From Schistocerca nitens (Eukaryota; Arthropoda; Insecta; Orthoptera; Acrididae): a stretch of DNA of 64,000 bases. The DNA lies in NCBI RefSeq assembly GCF_023898315.1, contig NC_064619.1:305264150-305328149 (forward strand). Direction: 5' to 3'. Positions 42,687 through 53,880 of this stretch are shown piece by piece. The position numbers were made by a program, and so were the translations under genes. The notes under the pieces are model-generated. The model ran no database searches. It saw nothing but the letters and a program-made list of their open reading frames with translations, and had not been told where the DNA came from. Position 1 is the first letter of the stretch, and the number at the start of each line of letters is the position of its first letter.

Positions 42687-43903
42687 TGTAAGTGGCGTGT
42701 ATACAAGGACGCTATGTGCAAGAAGCATGAAGCGCCCTTTGAATGTATCCTGATAGCTAAAAGAGCCACGCGCACTTTGAATAAGAGAATGCTATTTGAC
42801 ACTGATATCAATATAAAAGATAGGGTCGCCACCAACTCTAGCCACACGACAGAAAGAGGTAGCACTGAGTCGGAAAATTACTTAATTTATTAATAATACA
42901 AACTCACAAAAGAACATTCATTGTAAAGTCATTGATAAAGAATGGGATGTAGTTATTAATATGATCCAGGCATTCTTCCCGTGAATCAAATATTGAGTAA
43001 AGTAAATAGGACGTGAACACCATGCGTAAGTGCAGCCTGCAGCAAGATTCGTGAAAACACAATCTCTTCCAGAGCATTTGTTTCAGATAAAAAAAGGGAC
43101 ACTAATCACTACACCTGTGCACATGGAAACGCTATCGGTGGGCCAACAAGGAAAACTACAAGGTAAATGGCGAAGGTAACGGCGACGTAACATCGGTACA
43201 CAAGATAAGATTGAAGGCAAAATTATTTATTCCTTAAAACATTGATGTAGTGCATCTATAGCCTGCTGTTGCATGCTAACTATGTACAATTGCTTGTGAA
43301 ATACGACAGTTTCATAACAGACTCGCGGGCCCACTCGGTCCGCGGAGACAATTTCTATGGACTGTGGCCAAATTTTAATCACATGAGACAAAGAAAATTC
43401 ACAAATACACAAAAATTACCAAGATCCGGAAAAGATTAGAAGCATACACACACAATTGTAGGCACATAAACATTCACACTGAACCGAGGGCAATTCAACA
43501 TATGCAACTCCTTTGTGCTGCGTTCCTCTCACGGATCAAAGTCAAGACTGCATTGGGAATCAAACTGAAAGTTTACAAAAGCCTTGCATTCCCTGCTGCA
43601 ACCCAGCAAGTAAATCTTTATGAGACGAAACTCGAGACCAAAAGCTAAAAGCTCCCCTCTCTATGTGACAACGCGCCACGCGGTCAGTCCAACTCACCCT
43701 TCTTCTACTGGAGCACAGCTGTGTACGGTTCCCGTACCGGCGGCAGACTGCCTCCCGCTTCTCCAGCCTCTTCCACGCTCCGCGTGGACCGGAAAACCCC
43801 AGGATGCCATTTCCGCCACCAACCTAACGCAGGTGGATTTCTTACAGGTAGCGGAAACCTCTTTGCCGAGTTGGCAATGAAAGGTGGCTACAGGACCCTT
43901 TCA
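42687..43903 (-). repeat. 5' LTR of the gypsy element
   Basis: 1217 bp with TG...CA ends, nearly identical to 32662-33894. It should contain the promoter driving minus-strand transcription. It lacks the 16-bp block found in the other LTR. Confidence 0.95.
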
Positions 43904-43983
43904 ATGTTTATTTACTCTGTCGTTATCTCGAAAATATTCGTAATTAATTCTGTTTCTTGAGTCTGTTTTGTTGAAGTATAATA

Positions 43984-44622
43984 ATGAGTAAAAGTAAAGT
44001 TATTAGAAATCCTCTGAAGGCTTTTAAGAAAAGGAGAAATGTTGGAAAGCCAAAGGTATGTGTTATTACTGTAAACAATAAAGACGATGAAAATCCCCAA
44101 CATAACTTGTGTCCCAAAGAAGAAGACAGTTAGTGTAAATATAACAAAGGATTGCTAACTGGTGAAGTGTACACTCATAAGCATAGTCTGCCTCATGCAA
44201 TAATGGAGGTGATAAAACCTATTTTCAGAGACTTAGCAGCACCTGAACTGTTGAAAAAGTGTATTCACGGAAAAACTCAAAACCCCAATGAAAGTGTAAA
44301 TAGTGTTATATGGTCGAGAATCCCCAAGACTGTATTTGTTGGAATAGAAACACTTCACTTTGGTGTGTATGATGCTGTTGCGACTTTCAATTATGGCAAA
44401 ATTGTAAGGTGCAAGGTATTTAGAAATATGGGAATGAAGATAGGTTCTAACATGGTACGAGCGATGCTTGCTTTAGACAAGGAACGTCTTCGGGCTGCAG
44501 ACAGGGCTGTAAAGAGTCTAGAAATACAAGCAAGAGTAAACAGGAGGAGGAACAAGAGGAAGCTGGAGGAGGAGTTTGCAGAGGATGAAGATAATCCATC
44601 CTATGGACCTGGAATGCACTAA
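43984..44622 (+). pseudogene. transposase remnant: N- and C-termini only, one internal stop
   Basis: ATG at 43984 begins MSKSKVIRNPLKAFKKRRNV, a basic N-terminus typical of a transposase family that Pfam, as I recall, calls the Mutator-like transposase domain. After about 48 codons comes TAG (44131-44133). The same frame then continues to 44622 with HSLPHAIMEVIKPIFRDLA, CIHGKTQNPNESVNSVIWSR and FGVYDAVATFNYGK, ending DNPSYGPGMH, the family's C-terminus. The NESVNSVIW segment is conserved. The central catalytic part is gone, so the two ends are fused by a deletion. The family has a Trp where the TAG now stands (WCKY), so the stop is probably a single later mutation. It is flanked by the TTAA element's right end. 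Confidence 0.75.
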
Positions 44623-45029
44623 AAAGTTAATCCAATCTTTGTCGCTCGATTCCCAAAACTTTAATTTTCTCATACTAATTACATGTTTTCTAAGGATCTT
44701 CCAAACATATTTGTTTCAAACTTTCAGTAAATGCTACACAGTACCTTCTGCATAATTTAACACAGCCTTTTTCCAAAAAACTGTATATTTTTGAATATAT
44801 AAATAAAAAATTGCAAAAAAATGTTGTGAATTTTCATTACAATTGAAGAAAATCATCTTTAATAACTGAACTAAAATTTTGTAAAATCCCTGTGTTAAGT
44901 TGTAGCCCATATTCCAATAAATAATCTGTAAAAAGTTCAACTTCCTACCTCAAATACTTTGTGAGGAAAGATGTAGTTTATAAGCGTTATTTTAACATTG
45001 CAAGTATAGGGCGTTCCGGAGCCCCTTAA

Positions 45030-46815
45030 AGTCCGTGTTTTTCAACCAATTAATTAAACTGGGTGTGAGGGTGAACAAATCGTCGGGAATTCCAGGGTAT
45101 GAATGAAGTGCACAGCGTTGGACTAGATGTTCACTTTTCTGCTCTTCTTGATTACGTTCACACATTGGTGAACTGATCCAGCCCCATTTGTACCTGAAGT
45201 AGCTACAACAACCATGTACAGTCTTTAACCTGTTGAGGCTGCACCGGAGGTTCCTCGGTAGGTCAAAACCTTTTATATTCTCTGTGGGATCAAGGCGATG
45301 GGTTCTTGTTCCCAATGTTTTTGTTGATCATTCATGCCTCCAGCTTTCATTTAGATCAAATCCATTCGCGATGAGTTTTCCTGCAGTAACACTTGCTGGT
45401 CTTCTTGATCGCAATCGTTGCTGTGGCGGATGGCAGAATTCCTGGTGCAGTGGTAGAGAGGGTGATGCAGAGATTTTCTTGGTCTCCCTCTGTAGAGCTT
45501 GTTTCCGCCTTAAGTGAGGGTGGAGGGATGTGACTCAATACAAGTAATCAGTGGCGTGGGGTTGATTTGATGGTACTAGTAACGCAGCGCATTGTGTCGT
45601 TCAGTTTTGTGTCTATCTTCTTCACATGTACACTTTCCAACCAGACAGATGCACAGTACTCGGCAGCAGAGTACACAAGAGTGATGCCAGTTAAACGCAG
45701 ACAGTCAGCAGAGGTTCCCCAGGTGGTACCACTGAGCTTATATAGTATGTTGTTCCTTGCAGCAACTTTGTGAGAAAGCTTGATGATGTGCTCTTTGTAG
45801 CTCAGGGTTCTATCTAGAGTGATTCCGAGATATTTTGGGAAAGGATTGTACCTCAACGTTTGTCCATTGAGCTGAACTCTTGGTTTGTAGTTCGCAGCAC
45901 GATTCGCTAGGTGGAAACAAGAGACTTCAGTTTTTGATGTGCTGGGGATCAATCTCCAGGTCCTAAAGCAAGTTGACATCTTCTCCAGATCCTCTGTAAG
46001 AATTCGTTCACCATCTTCGAGGTTACTGCTCTGTGCTATCAGTGTGATGTCATCAGCATAGATGAATTTAGTTGATATTGTGGTTGGTAAATCATTAATG
46101 TATGAATTGAATAGTGATGCGGCTAAAACAGATTCCTGTGGTAGCACATTATTTAGTTTCCGTTTGTGGCTTTTAGAGGTGCCTAGAAACAATTCAGATT
46201 GTCTTTACTAAGCATGCTGGATATGAGATCTACAATTTCTCTACTTGGTACAACTTGCAGTAGCTTGTAGATCAGTCCCTGTCGCCAGACAGTGTCATAC
46301 GCGGCTGTCAGGTCGATGAAGACAGTTGTTATTTTCAGATGGCCTTGAAAACCTGCTTCAATATGGGTAGTTAGGGCAAGAACTTGATCGGTGCAGCTGT
46401 GTCCTTGTCTGAAGCCAGATTGTTCAGGAGGGGTATCAGCTTCGACGAACGGTGCTATTCTGGTTAGGAGGACTCGTTCCAAAAGTTTTAATGTATAACT
46501 GAGCAGTGCTATAGGGCGGTAGCTTTCAGGGTTGTCTTCAGGCTTGCCAGATTTGAGAGTGGCTATAACTTTCGACAGTTTGAATTGTCTGGGGAGTTTG
46601 TTCTCTTTGAGTATGTAAGTGAAGAGCGAAGTGAGCCAGCGTATGCAATGTGGGTCCATGTTCGTAATAAATTCATTATAGATGTTGTCGGGGCCAGCAG
46701 CCTTGCCGACTTTCAGTTGTTTGACAGCACTTTCTACTTCTGCAATGGAGAAGGGCCTGGATAGCGGCTCGTTTCTTGGGGCACTGCGCTTGAGGTTAGA
46801 GAGGTTACATTTTAT
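45030..46815 (-). pseudogene. LINE (jockey-superfamily-like) ORF2: reverse transcriptase and C-terminus, 5' truncated
   Basis: On the minus strand from 46815: LSNLKRSAPRNEPLSRPFS, ESAVKQLKVGKAAGPDNIYN, YRPIALLSYTLKLLERVL, EQSGFRQGHSCTDQVLAL, FIDLTAAYDTVW, then after a frameshift near 46190 KLNNVLPQESVLAASLFNS, FIYADDITLIAQ (catalytic YADD) and YLGITLDRTLSYKEHI. More frameshifts lead to the C-terminal GFDLPRNLRCSLNRLKTVHG, HLVQRCALHS and SLINWLKNTDF at 45030. This is a non-LTR RT with a cysteine-containing C-terminus. The 5' end is missing (no endonuclease). The 3' end is cut by the TTAA transposon, and its likely continuation is at 32264-32340. Confidence 0.85.
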
Positions 46816-48480
46816 TGCATTACATTTACATTATGTAAGAGCTAGTTTTGTTAGAGTTTCCAGTCATCACTGTCGTATGTGGCATTGATAATCACGCCGC
46901 ACCAATTATTTCAGTCAGGGACGGGATTAATTTAATTAGTATGCAGTTTAGTCGGTGAGAACTTTTGTGCAACTGCAACTCGGCGGATCGAGCGGTGCCA
47001 CCACTTGATGTACAGTTTTAGTTAGCTTCGTGTCTCATTTATGATTGTATAGTGTGTTTTATGGAATGCTTCTGTTAAATTTTATTTAACTTATCGTCCA
47101 ATTTGTATTCCATCGCCATGGACTTAGTAAGCCATACTGTACTGCCCCTTGTGCTTTTATTTGTAAACCATGAGGCTCCAATTCGACGTAAACACCTCTC
47201 GTGTTCGAACTGAAGCATCAGTTTAATCGTGCAGTAGATCTGCTCACGTTTGGTAAATTTATTTAAAAAATTGCTGAGTGCACGGAATTTCAGAAGTGGA
47301 CTTTGTTCTCTGAAATTGAATCCTAGAGCCAGTCGCGCTCTGACCCAGTGAGCTTACATATGGGGCAGAGAAGCTTTCTTCTAAATTCTGTCTTTCATTG
47401 TGTAAGTGATCAGTGTGAACATCGTGTGTGTGATCTTGGTAAATAGTAACCATTAATCTAGTAGACTTGCCCTGCATGTGTCAATCCAATTGTTGCCTTG
47501 TGTATGCCGAGATTCACGCGCCAGTATTCCAAGTAACTGTGTTTTAACTTAACATTTGTGTATGTGTTACTGTTAATGAGAAAATAAATGTTAATTATTG
47601 CTAAACTCTTTGCTGTTACATCTCACAGCGCAATTCCGCTGCCTAGTCTTGATCCTTAAAATAAGCCAGTTTGTCCCTCCCCTTAATAATGTTTCAGTAA
47701 AATTTGTCAAGATTATTGTACATCCATAACATGGTTTACTGTTTTATTAAGTCATCAAATGATCTGTGGGGTGGCGCCTTTTCATCAGTTTAATTAATAT
47801 TTAAATAAATGTAGCCCACTAATCAGAGATTTTGTTTGGTACTTGTTCGAGGCAGATGAACATAGGCTCTGCTTGCTTAGTCATTTTTGGGTTTTAGGAA
47901 ATCAAAAGAGATATTTTTCGAAGTTGAGTCTACCAGTACCTTGCAGTCGTAAAGGACGACAAGTATCACGCAATGGAAATCGCATGGGGAGAGACTGGGC
48001 TCACATGTTGCCACAGTAGTTTCGACGACGCTGCAGAAATTACTATGGGAAGCCCGTACACATCTCCGATACAGTCCCTACCCTACCTAAGGAATTTGAG
48101 GCATTCTAAAACCATCATATCTTAAAAATTTTACATTTTTAGTCCAGAGATATTGAACTGACAGAACACAATGCAGTATTCTGGATGCGAATGTCACTCA
48201 TCTCAGTATATTATGGGGCATTTTATGGGGCAGCTTCTCGAAGTTTCCTCCAGGAGGTGATCAATACCGGGTATCGTCCTATCATATTCCTGAAGTGGCG
48301 GTGGGAAGAGTATGCGTCACATTTGACAGTGAAGAAGTTAGATTTCCGATGAGACAGCTAAAAGACGTTTGAAATCCTAAGAAAAATAAGCATGAACTAT
48401 AAGGAAAGTATTTTAATAAACGACATGTATGTATAACCTACTGGAATGGAACTTCAGGAGAGAAAAAATTGCAGTCCAAC
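46816..48480. other. no recognised gene or element
   Basis: AT-rich DNA between the LINE fragment and the large foldback. I found no RT, transposase or SINE signature on either strand. Confidence 0.4.
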
Positions 48481-48489
48481 TAACCTAAA

Positions 48490-49550
48490 GTTGATCTTGT
48501 ACATCACAGAAGAACCGAGAGCTATCGCGATATTCCAGACAGTTGTTCCATCAGAACAACGATTTCAACGTCATAAAATCCTATTTATATGACATGACCG
48601 CAGGTCTTTTAGATGCTTTCTTGGTTTTACTGCTGCGGTGTCACCCCATACAGGAGAAATATTTTGCAGCCTTGACGCTATCTCTCACAGAGGTGGACTT
48701 GACGAATTTACCACGTAGACAGCTGTTAAATGTACCACACACATTTAAAAAGCTTTCCTCTGTTGGACTCGTCATTCTACCAAGAAGTTAAACAACGTGA
48801 TATGAAGAATGACAATCATGTGTAACTGGAATTACATGTCTCAGACAGGTGAACAACGCAAGGGGTTTGTGGCAGAGGGGGAGAGACTGTCCCTCGTCAG
48901 CGTCATCCTGTCCCGACCTGCATAATCCCGCGATAGCACCCGGGTACAGCAGTACGGTGTGCCGTCCGGCTAATGCGCTGTACCACTTCACCCGAAACCG
49001 CGTCAGAGTACAGCTCTACACTATACCGCCCAGCTAATGCGCTGTACCAATCAGTCCGAAACGACCGCGTGCAGTGCTGTGTTACTCCGCCGGCTAGTGC
49101 GCTGCACCACCAATACGTAAGGGTGATGCTCTCGAAGGGCAGTCCCTCCTCCCCTGCCACAAATGTCATGCGTTATTCCCGTGTTCGATACGTGTAATTC
49201 CTGTTACACATGACTGCGATTCATCATATCACATGATACAGGCAGTCTTCAGCTTATTGTTAGAACGACAAGTCCAACTGACGAACGCTTTTGTAACGTG
49301 TGAGGTAATTTAAATGCTGTCTACTTGGTACATTCCTCAATTGCATCTCTGTGAAAGACAGGGTGAAGGCTGTAAATTAATTTTCCTAGATGGGTATGAC
49401 AATGTAATAGCAGGAAGAAATCTGGCTAACAGTAGCACGAAAAGATCTGTGACCATACCATAGAAACTGGATTTGGCTGGCGTTAAAATTGGTGTTCTGA
49501 CGGAACAACTGTCCGGAACATTGCAGAAGATCTCGATTCTTCTTTGATGA
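48490..49550. mobile_element. degenerate foldback element with arms of about 430 bp
   Basis: Left-arm blocks recur as reverse complements in the right arm, in mirror order: CCAGACAGTTGTTCCATCAG (48535) with 49495-49514; TCTCACAGAGGTGGACTTGA (48681) with 49332-49352; ACGTAGACAGCTGTTAAATG (48713) with about 49310; GTTGGACTCGTCATTCTA (48762) with 49261-49278; TGTGTAACTGGAATTACATG (48820) with 49188-49210; TGTGGCAGAGGGGGAGAGAC (48869) with about 49140-49160. Similarity is roughly three quarters, so the structure is old. The centre holds a tandem array (48944-49112). It encodes nothing. The outer limits are approximate. Confidence 0.8.
48944..49112. repeat. imperfect tandem array of about 63-66 bp units in the foldback centre
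   Basis: GCTAATGCGCTGTACCA occurs at about 48970 and 49035, and the variant GCTAGTGCGCTGCACCA at about 49093. Between them lie CGAAACCGCGTCAGAGTAC-like segments. There are about two and a half units. Confidence 0.8.
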
Positions 49551-50398
49551 TCATGCTCAAAAGTATGTGTACCACCGAATTTCACCCTTCCCTCCTCTCA
49601 TCATCACCAACACTAAAAGGGCACTACACTACACTGCACGACACATACACAGACACACACACACACACACACAATACAGTCACCTACACTTAACAGATAC
49701 ACTTACGCACACAGCCTTTCGTGGTCTCCCATTCATTGATGTCATACGATTTTATTTTACTTTTGACGTTGGATTTACTCTCGGCATTTCTTCGTAAGCA
49801 GGCATTCAACTTTGTTTGAAACTGCTATACTGATCTCTCTGGTTCAGCAGTAACTTTTTTTATATTGTTAGCAGAGCATGCTCAGTCCTTTCGAGCCCTC
49901 ATTACCTTCCATGGCGCCAATCCATGTAGCTCGTTGGCTACAATACGTTTTAGTTTGTGAGTAAGGTACTCTACATTCTCCTCGTCATTTGCTGCTGACT
50001 GCTCAGGCACTTTGTAGTCATTGTGTTTTCGCACTCCTTAAACAAAAATATCTGTCAACCTTTTTGGACTTATAATTCGACCCCAGCGATGAACGGTGCT
50101 GCATTAGCGTTACGGTCATAGATTTATATCCTTACGTCGTAAAAATTTCAAGAACATCACATTTAAATAGTGAAAAGATAAGGTAACCGTACTTAAAACA
50201 TACAAACGTAATGACATGCTCATAATAGCATGACAAGCTTACTTTATACTTTCTCAGCAGTAAACATATTACTCAAATAAACTCTGATCCAAGTACAAAA
50301 TTTCAGTGTAGACTGCAGAAGTGCTTTACTGCAATAACTTACTTCTCGCTGAAACTGAATTAAGTGACTCCGTTGTTAAGAACACTACAGCATCAATG
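49551..50398. other. no gene; short AC microsatellite
   Basis: An (AC)n run is at about 49652-49671. No other feature is recognised. Confidence 0.4.
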
Positions 50399-50399
50399 C

Positions 50400-51137
50400 T
50401 ACGAGGGTTGGAACTTAAATCGTGGCAACTATTTATTCACAACCGATACAAAATAGTTACATGTTTGCACCTGTTACTGTCCTTCAAAGTAGCCACCAGC
50501 GTTGTGTAGAACCCGTTGCCAGCGATGTGGAAGGCGTAGTATACCGTTAGCAGAGACTGTTCTGTTGATGGTGCGAATGGAACGGTCTAAAGTTATGGTG
50601 ATTCTCGTGTACGACTGTGATGGTGTTATCCTAACGCATTACGTTCCTCCACGGCAGACCGTCAATGCACAGTATTACTGTTTGTTTTTGGAGCATCACC
50701 TGCGACCATCTTTGCGAAAGAAGCGGCGACACTTTCTGCCCAACCCACCCAGTATTTTGCACGACAATGAGCGGGCGCATACAGCACAAGCCGTGGCTGC
50801 TCTGTTCGATCGATGGGACAGGGAAATACTGTACCATCCACCATACTTCCCGGACTTAAATCCTTGTGATTTTGATTGGATCTGAATATGAAGGAACCAT
50901 TCGTGGCATTCGCTTCAGAACTGTTCCAGAGATTCGACAGGCAGTAGACCGCTCCATTCGCATCATCAACAGAACAGGCTCTGTTAACGGTATACTACGC
51001 CTTTCACATCACTGGCAACGGGTTCCACACAACGCTGGTGACAACTTTGAAGGACAGTAACAGGTGCAAACATGTAACTCTTTGGTATCGGTTGTGAATG
51101 AATTGTTGCCACTATTTAAGTTCCAACCCTCGTATTT
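50400..51137 (+). mobile_element. rearranged mariner with long (about 190 bp) inverted ends
   Basis: The left end CGAGGGTTGGAACTTAAATC and the right end read inward, CGAGGGTTGGAACTTAAATA, are each next to TA, the mariner target duplication. The inverted match continues for about 190 bp (50401-50590 against 50947-51135), far longer than normal mariner ends. It includes part of the transposase coding sequence, which is read forward on the right. The left end is thus an inverted copy of the right end, replacing the original 5' half. Confidence 0.85.
50580..51060 (+). pseudogene. mariner transposase, C-terminal half
   Basis: The open frame from about 50580 gives SKVMVILVYDCDGVILTHYV, TVNAQYYCLFLEHHLRPSLR and ILHDNERAHTAQAVAALFD, then YHPPYFPDLNPCDFD at about 50835-50875. 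The HDNERAHTA and PDLNPCDF motifs carry the second and third acidic residues of a mariner D,D34D active site. The frame shifts just after CDFD and continues as RGIRFRTVPEIRQAVDRSIR through to DNFEGQ at 51060. The N-terminal DNA-binding half and the first catalytic region are absent. Confidence 0.85.
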
Positions 51138-51895
51138 ACATTCCAAAATCTATGTACAAACTGTTCCACGAAACCCATTGTAACTCTAAGCGCAGTCCTG
51201 CATATAAATAACCGTAACAAAAACAATGTATTTGCTGTAAATTACGTTTTTTAAAAGAATTATACTGCCTAGGACACATATTAATTACTGAGAAATATCA
51301 AAAGCATTTACATAAACTACCCACCAAAAATTTTGCTGCCTCGAAGTAGTCAATTTCAGTACAAACATTCTGGTGGGAGGAACTGTTCCAATAATAGAAA
51401 CAGTTCAATAAATAGATTTAGCTTGTCAGAAATTTTTAATTTTAAAGAATGACAGATTACGTAAGCATTTGGATGACTGGAAAACAACCAGCAGCCTGAG
51501 CAGAATGTCAGCTAGACTACAAAAGAACAAGGTGTTGGGATGTTTCTAAGATATAAGGATAGTAAGAAAGATTTAGAAAGGACAAGTCCATCCATCTGGG
51601 CTGTTACTATATGTTTCCTTTCATCATGACTGCGATTTAGTCTTAATATGCCATTTTCAAGTGGCACCTGCAACAAGATAACGTGTTGAAAGACCATTTT
51701 AACTTCATGAACCAGCGGAAAAATGCTTCTGTAGGAGCACAAAAATGACGAATTGCTCTTGTTTAAAATACTCTGATTGAAAAGTGGGATATCAGCTGCC
51801 CCAGTCTACCTTCTTCAGCATCTTTAAACATTTTTCCAAAAATTTTGGTGAACAAACATATTCGCGATCTTTTTAACATACAGCTTACCTCTCAC
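51138..51895. other. no recognisable feature
   Basis: AT-rich DNA without a coding or repeat signature. Confidence 0.4.
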
Positions 51896-52470
51896 TCGCA
51901 CAAGCTGCCCTGAGTGTAACTCGGTCACACCCAACAGTCCATCGTCTGTCATATCCATCCTCTTCCGCTTCCACACTCTCACTCATTTATCCCAATTCAC
52001 TATGGCTATCTCTTTGTGTCTCTCTGTAGCTGTCCCCATTATCACAGCCACTGTCTTCTTCTTCTGTCTTACTACTGTATACTACTTCCTCTCGCTGTCA
52101 CTGTCTCCCTCTTACTGCTACTATGTCAGTCATTCCTTCCCACTGCTGCTGTCTCTTCTCGTTGTCACTAATCTCTCTCTTCCTTAATGTCATTTTCATA
52201 GTCTCCGTCTCTCTAATATCACTGCCTCACATACATTTCCAGTTCCTCCTACTCTTTATTCGTCTCCGAGTGACAATGTCTACACCATTTTCCTAGCACT
52301 GTTGTCACTGTCAACTGTGTTCTACTGCCATTGCATACCTCTCTTTCACTTATATTGCCATTGCCTCCTTCGCTCTTTCAAGATCACAACAAATATTACT
52401 ATTTTCCAGAATTTACTACTTCTCGGTCACTTTTCCCACTCCCACTGTCTCCTCTCTCAGCACAAAAGCT
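51896..52470. repeat. pyrimidine-rich low-complexity stretch
   Basis: The plus strand is dominated by CTCTC/CACTGTC-type words (for example TCTCGCTGTCACTGTCTCCC near 52090), with few purine runs. The open frames through it are compositional. It ends where GCGAATATGTTTGCGAACC begins (52471), which looks like the start of a different repeat. Confidence 0.6.
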
Positions 52471-53880
52471 CGCGAATATGTTTGCGAACCAAAATGTTTG
52501 GGAACATTTTTAAAGGTGCTGGAGAAGGTAGAATCAGGTAGCTGGTACCCGAAATTTTAGTCGGTGTCCTTTAAACAGGAGCATATTCATCTTTTCTGTG
52601 CTCCGACAGAAACATTTTTTCCGTTGGTTCCCTTCTTTTCGGTGCTGGAGCAGGGCATGTCACTCATATGAAAAGAACCTCATGGTTCAGTATAATTTTA
52701 GTAGTTTACTTGTGTGAAACCGAAATAACGCAAGACTAATTTTACTCCTCAAATCGGCATTTACAAGCACCAAAAATTTGCATATGCTTCCTTAGTACAA
52801 AACCGGGTTCCCAGGACGCTTTTGACGATAACAGAGACGTTTTGCAGCATATTTATCCATGCTACGTCACTTTATAAACTACGTTTTCGGCTCACACTGC
52901 CTTTTATGTGTGGAAGTAGGATAAGTCTGAACCTCTGTATCTCAGAAAAAGATAAATATAGGAAGAACATTTTCAAGGTTGTTCGAGATCTGGATCTTAG
53001 GAACACATCGTAATAATAACAACCATTGCTCGGCACCCAAAAACCAGATTTATGAGGTATTTCTTAATGAAGGATAAAGATTTTTCCGAGCACCCAAAAA
53101 CCAGATTTATGAGGTATTTCTTAATGACGGATAAAGATTTTCTAAAACTCGAAGATGGTACATCTAGGTAAATGCCTAGAGAATATACCATTGGAATTTG
53201 AGCAATTTGCTGTGGTTATTTATTATCTACATTTCGCCTCACTCCTGATTTTGCGTGCTTGTTTTGCATTGCACGTACGACATCCACTGTGTGTCCCGGA
53301 AACTGATATACATGTCAAGAATGTTTTCAAGGATGTTCGAGAACGGGCTCGTCAAAATTTCAGGCATTTACTATGAATAACGGTCTTGGAATACGCGGCT
53401 CGGGTTTGGTACCCATAAACCAAGATTTGCATAGAGATTTTTGCAAACAGTAAGATGACGCTTCTAGATAAATGACTAGAGAAAATACCGTCAACGTTTC
53501 GGATATTTGCTGCTGTTAGTTATTTAGATATTCGTTGCTGACTGCGAAAAAATGGTGAAAAATGCTATTTTCGGGTTTTCTTAGGAACCACACAAGAATG
53601 AAATGGTTACTTCATAAACCCCTTAAGACGTACCGTAGACCACATGTAATCCAAAAATTACCAACCGATTTTCTCCATTTGCCTAAGGTGAAAGAAGTGT
53701 GTAATATTAAAACTTTGACCCTCACAGTTGCAGTAAACAGATTCTTCTTTTGGGTATACAATCAAATGGTCCCTAGCCCTAGTCGTATCCAAAACACTTG
53801 ACCCTACCATTCTATTACCAATAGAACCGGAGACATGAGCCCTGATACATCCTGTTTTTGTGGGCACCGATTTGGAACAT
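52471..53880. other. probable old repeat, non-coding, with a 57-bp tandem duplication
   Basis: No coding family. Phrases recur loosely within the stretch, for example TGTTCGAGATCTGGATC near 52980 and TGTTCGAGAACGGGCTC near 53335, or AAATGCCTAGAGAATATACC near 53170 and AAATGACTAGAGAAAATACC near 53470. This suggests a long, degenerate, partly tandem repeat. Confidence 0.45.
53033..53146. repeat. 57-bp tandem duplication
   Basis: Two units, 53033-53089 and 53090-53146, start GCACCCAAAAACCAGATTTA and differ at only a few positions (GAAGGA against GACGGA). Confidence 0.93.

Larger units (their letters stand above)
32662..43903 (-). mobile_element. full-length Ty3/gypsy-type LTR retrotransposon
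   Basis: The order on the minus strand is 5' LTR (42687-43903), leader, gag, in-frame TGA, pol (protease, RT, RNase H, integrase), a 3 kb non-coding stretch, polypurine tract and 3' LTR (32662-33894). The domain order with integrase last is that of Ty3/gypsy elements. The 4-bp target duplication atgt is at 32658-32661 and 43904-43907. LTRs differ by about seven substitutions (my count by eye) and one 16-bp indel, so insertion was recent. Gag and pol are open. There is no env-like frame. It sits inside a TTAA-flanked DNA transposon. Confidence 0.95.
32345..45025 (+). mobile_element. TTAA-flanked DNA transposon (Kolobok-like), internally deleted, host of the gypsy element
   Basis: The left end GCGGCTCCGGAAAGGC (32345) and the right end read inward, GGGGCTCCGGAACGCC (45025), are inverted and agree at about 13 of 16 positions. 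Both are flanked by TTAA (32341-32344 and 45026-45029). TTAA duplications are typical of Kolobok and piggyBac elements. Without the 11.2 kb retrotransposon the element is about 1.4 kb. Its plus-strand gene (43984-44622) keeps only the two ends of a transposase. It is therefore a non-autonomous deletion derivative that landed in a LINE and was later hit by the gypsy element. Confidence 0.7.
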
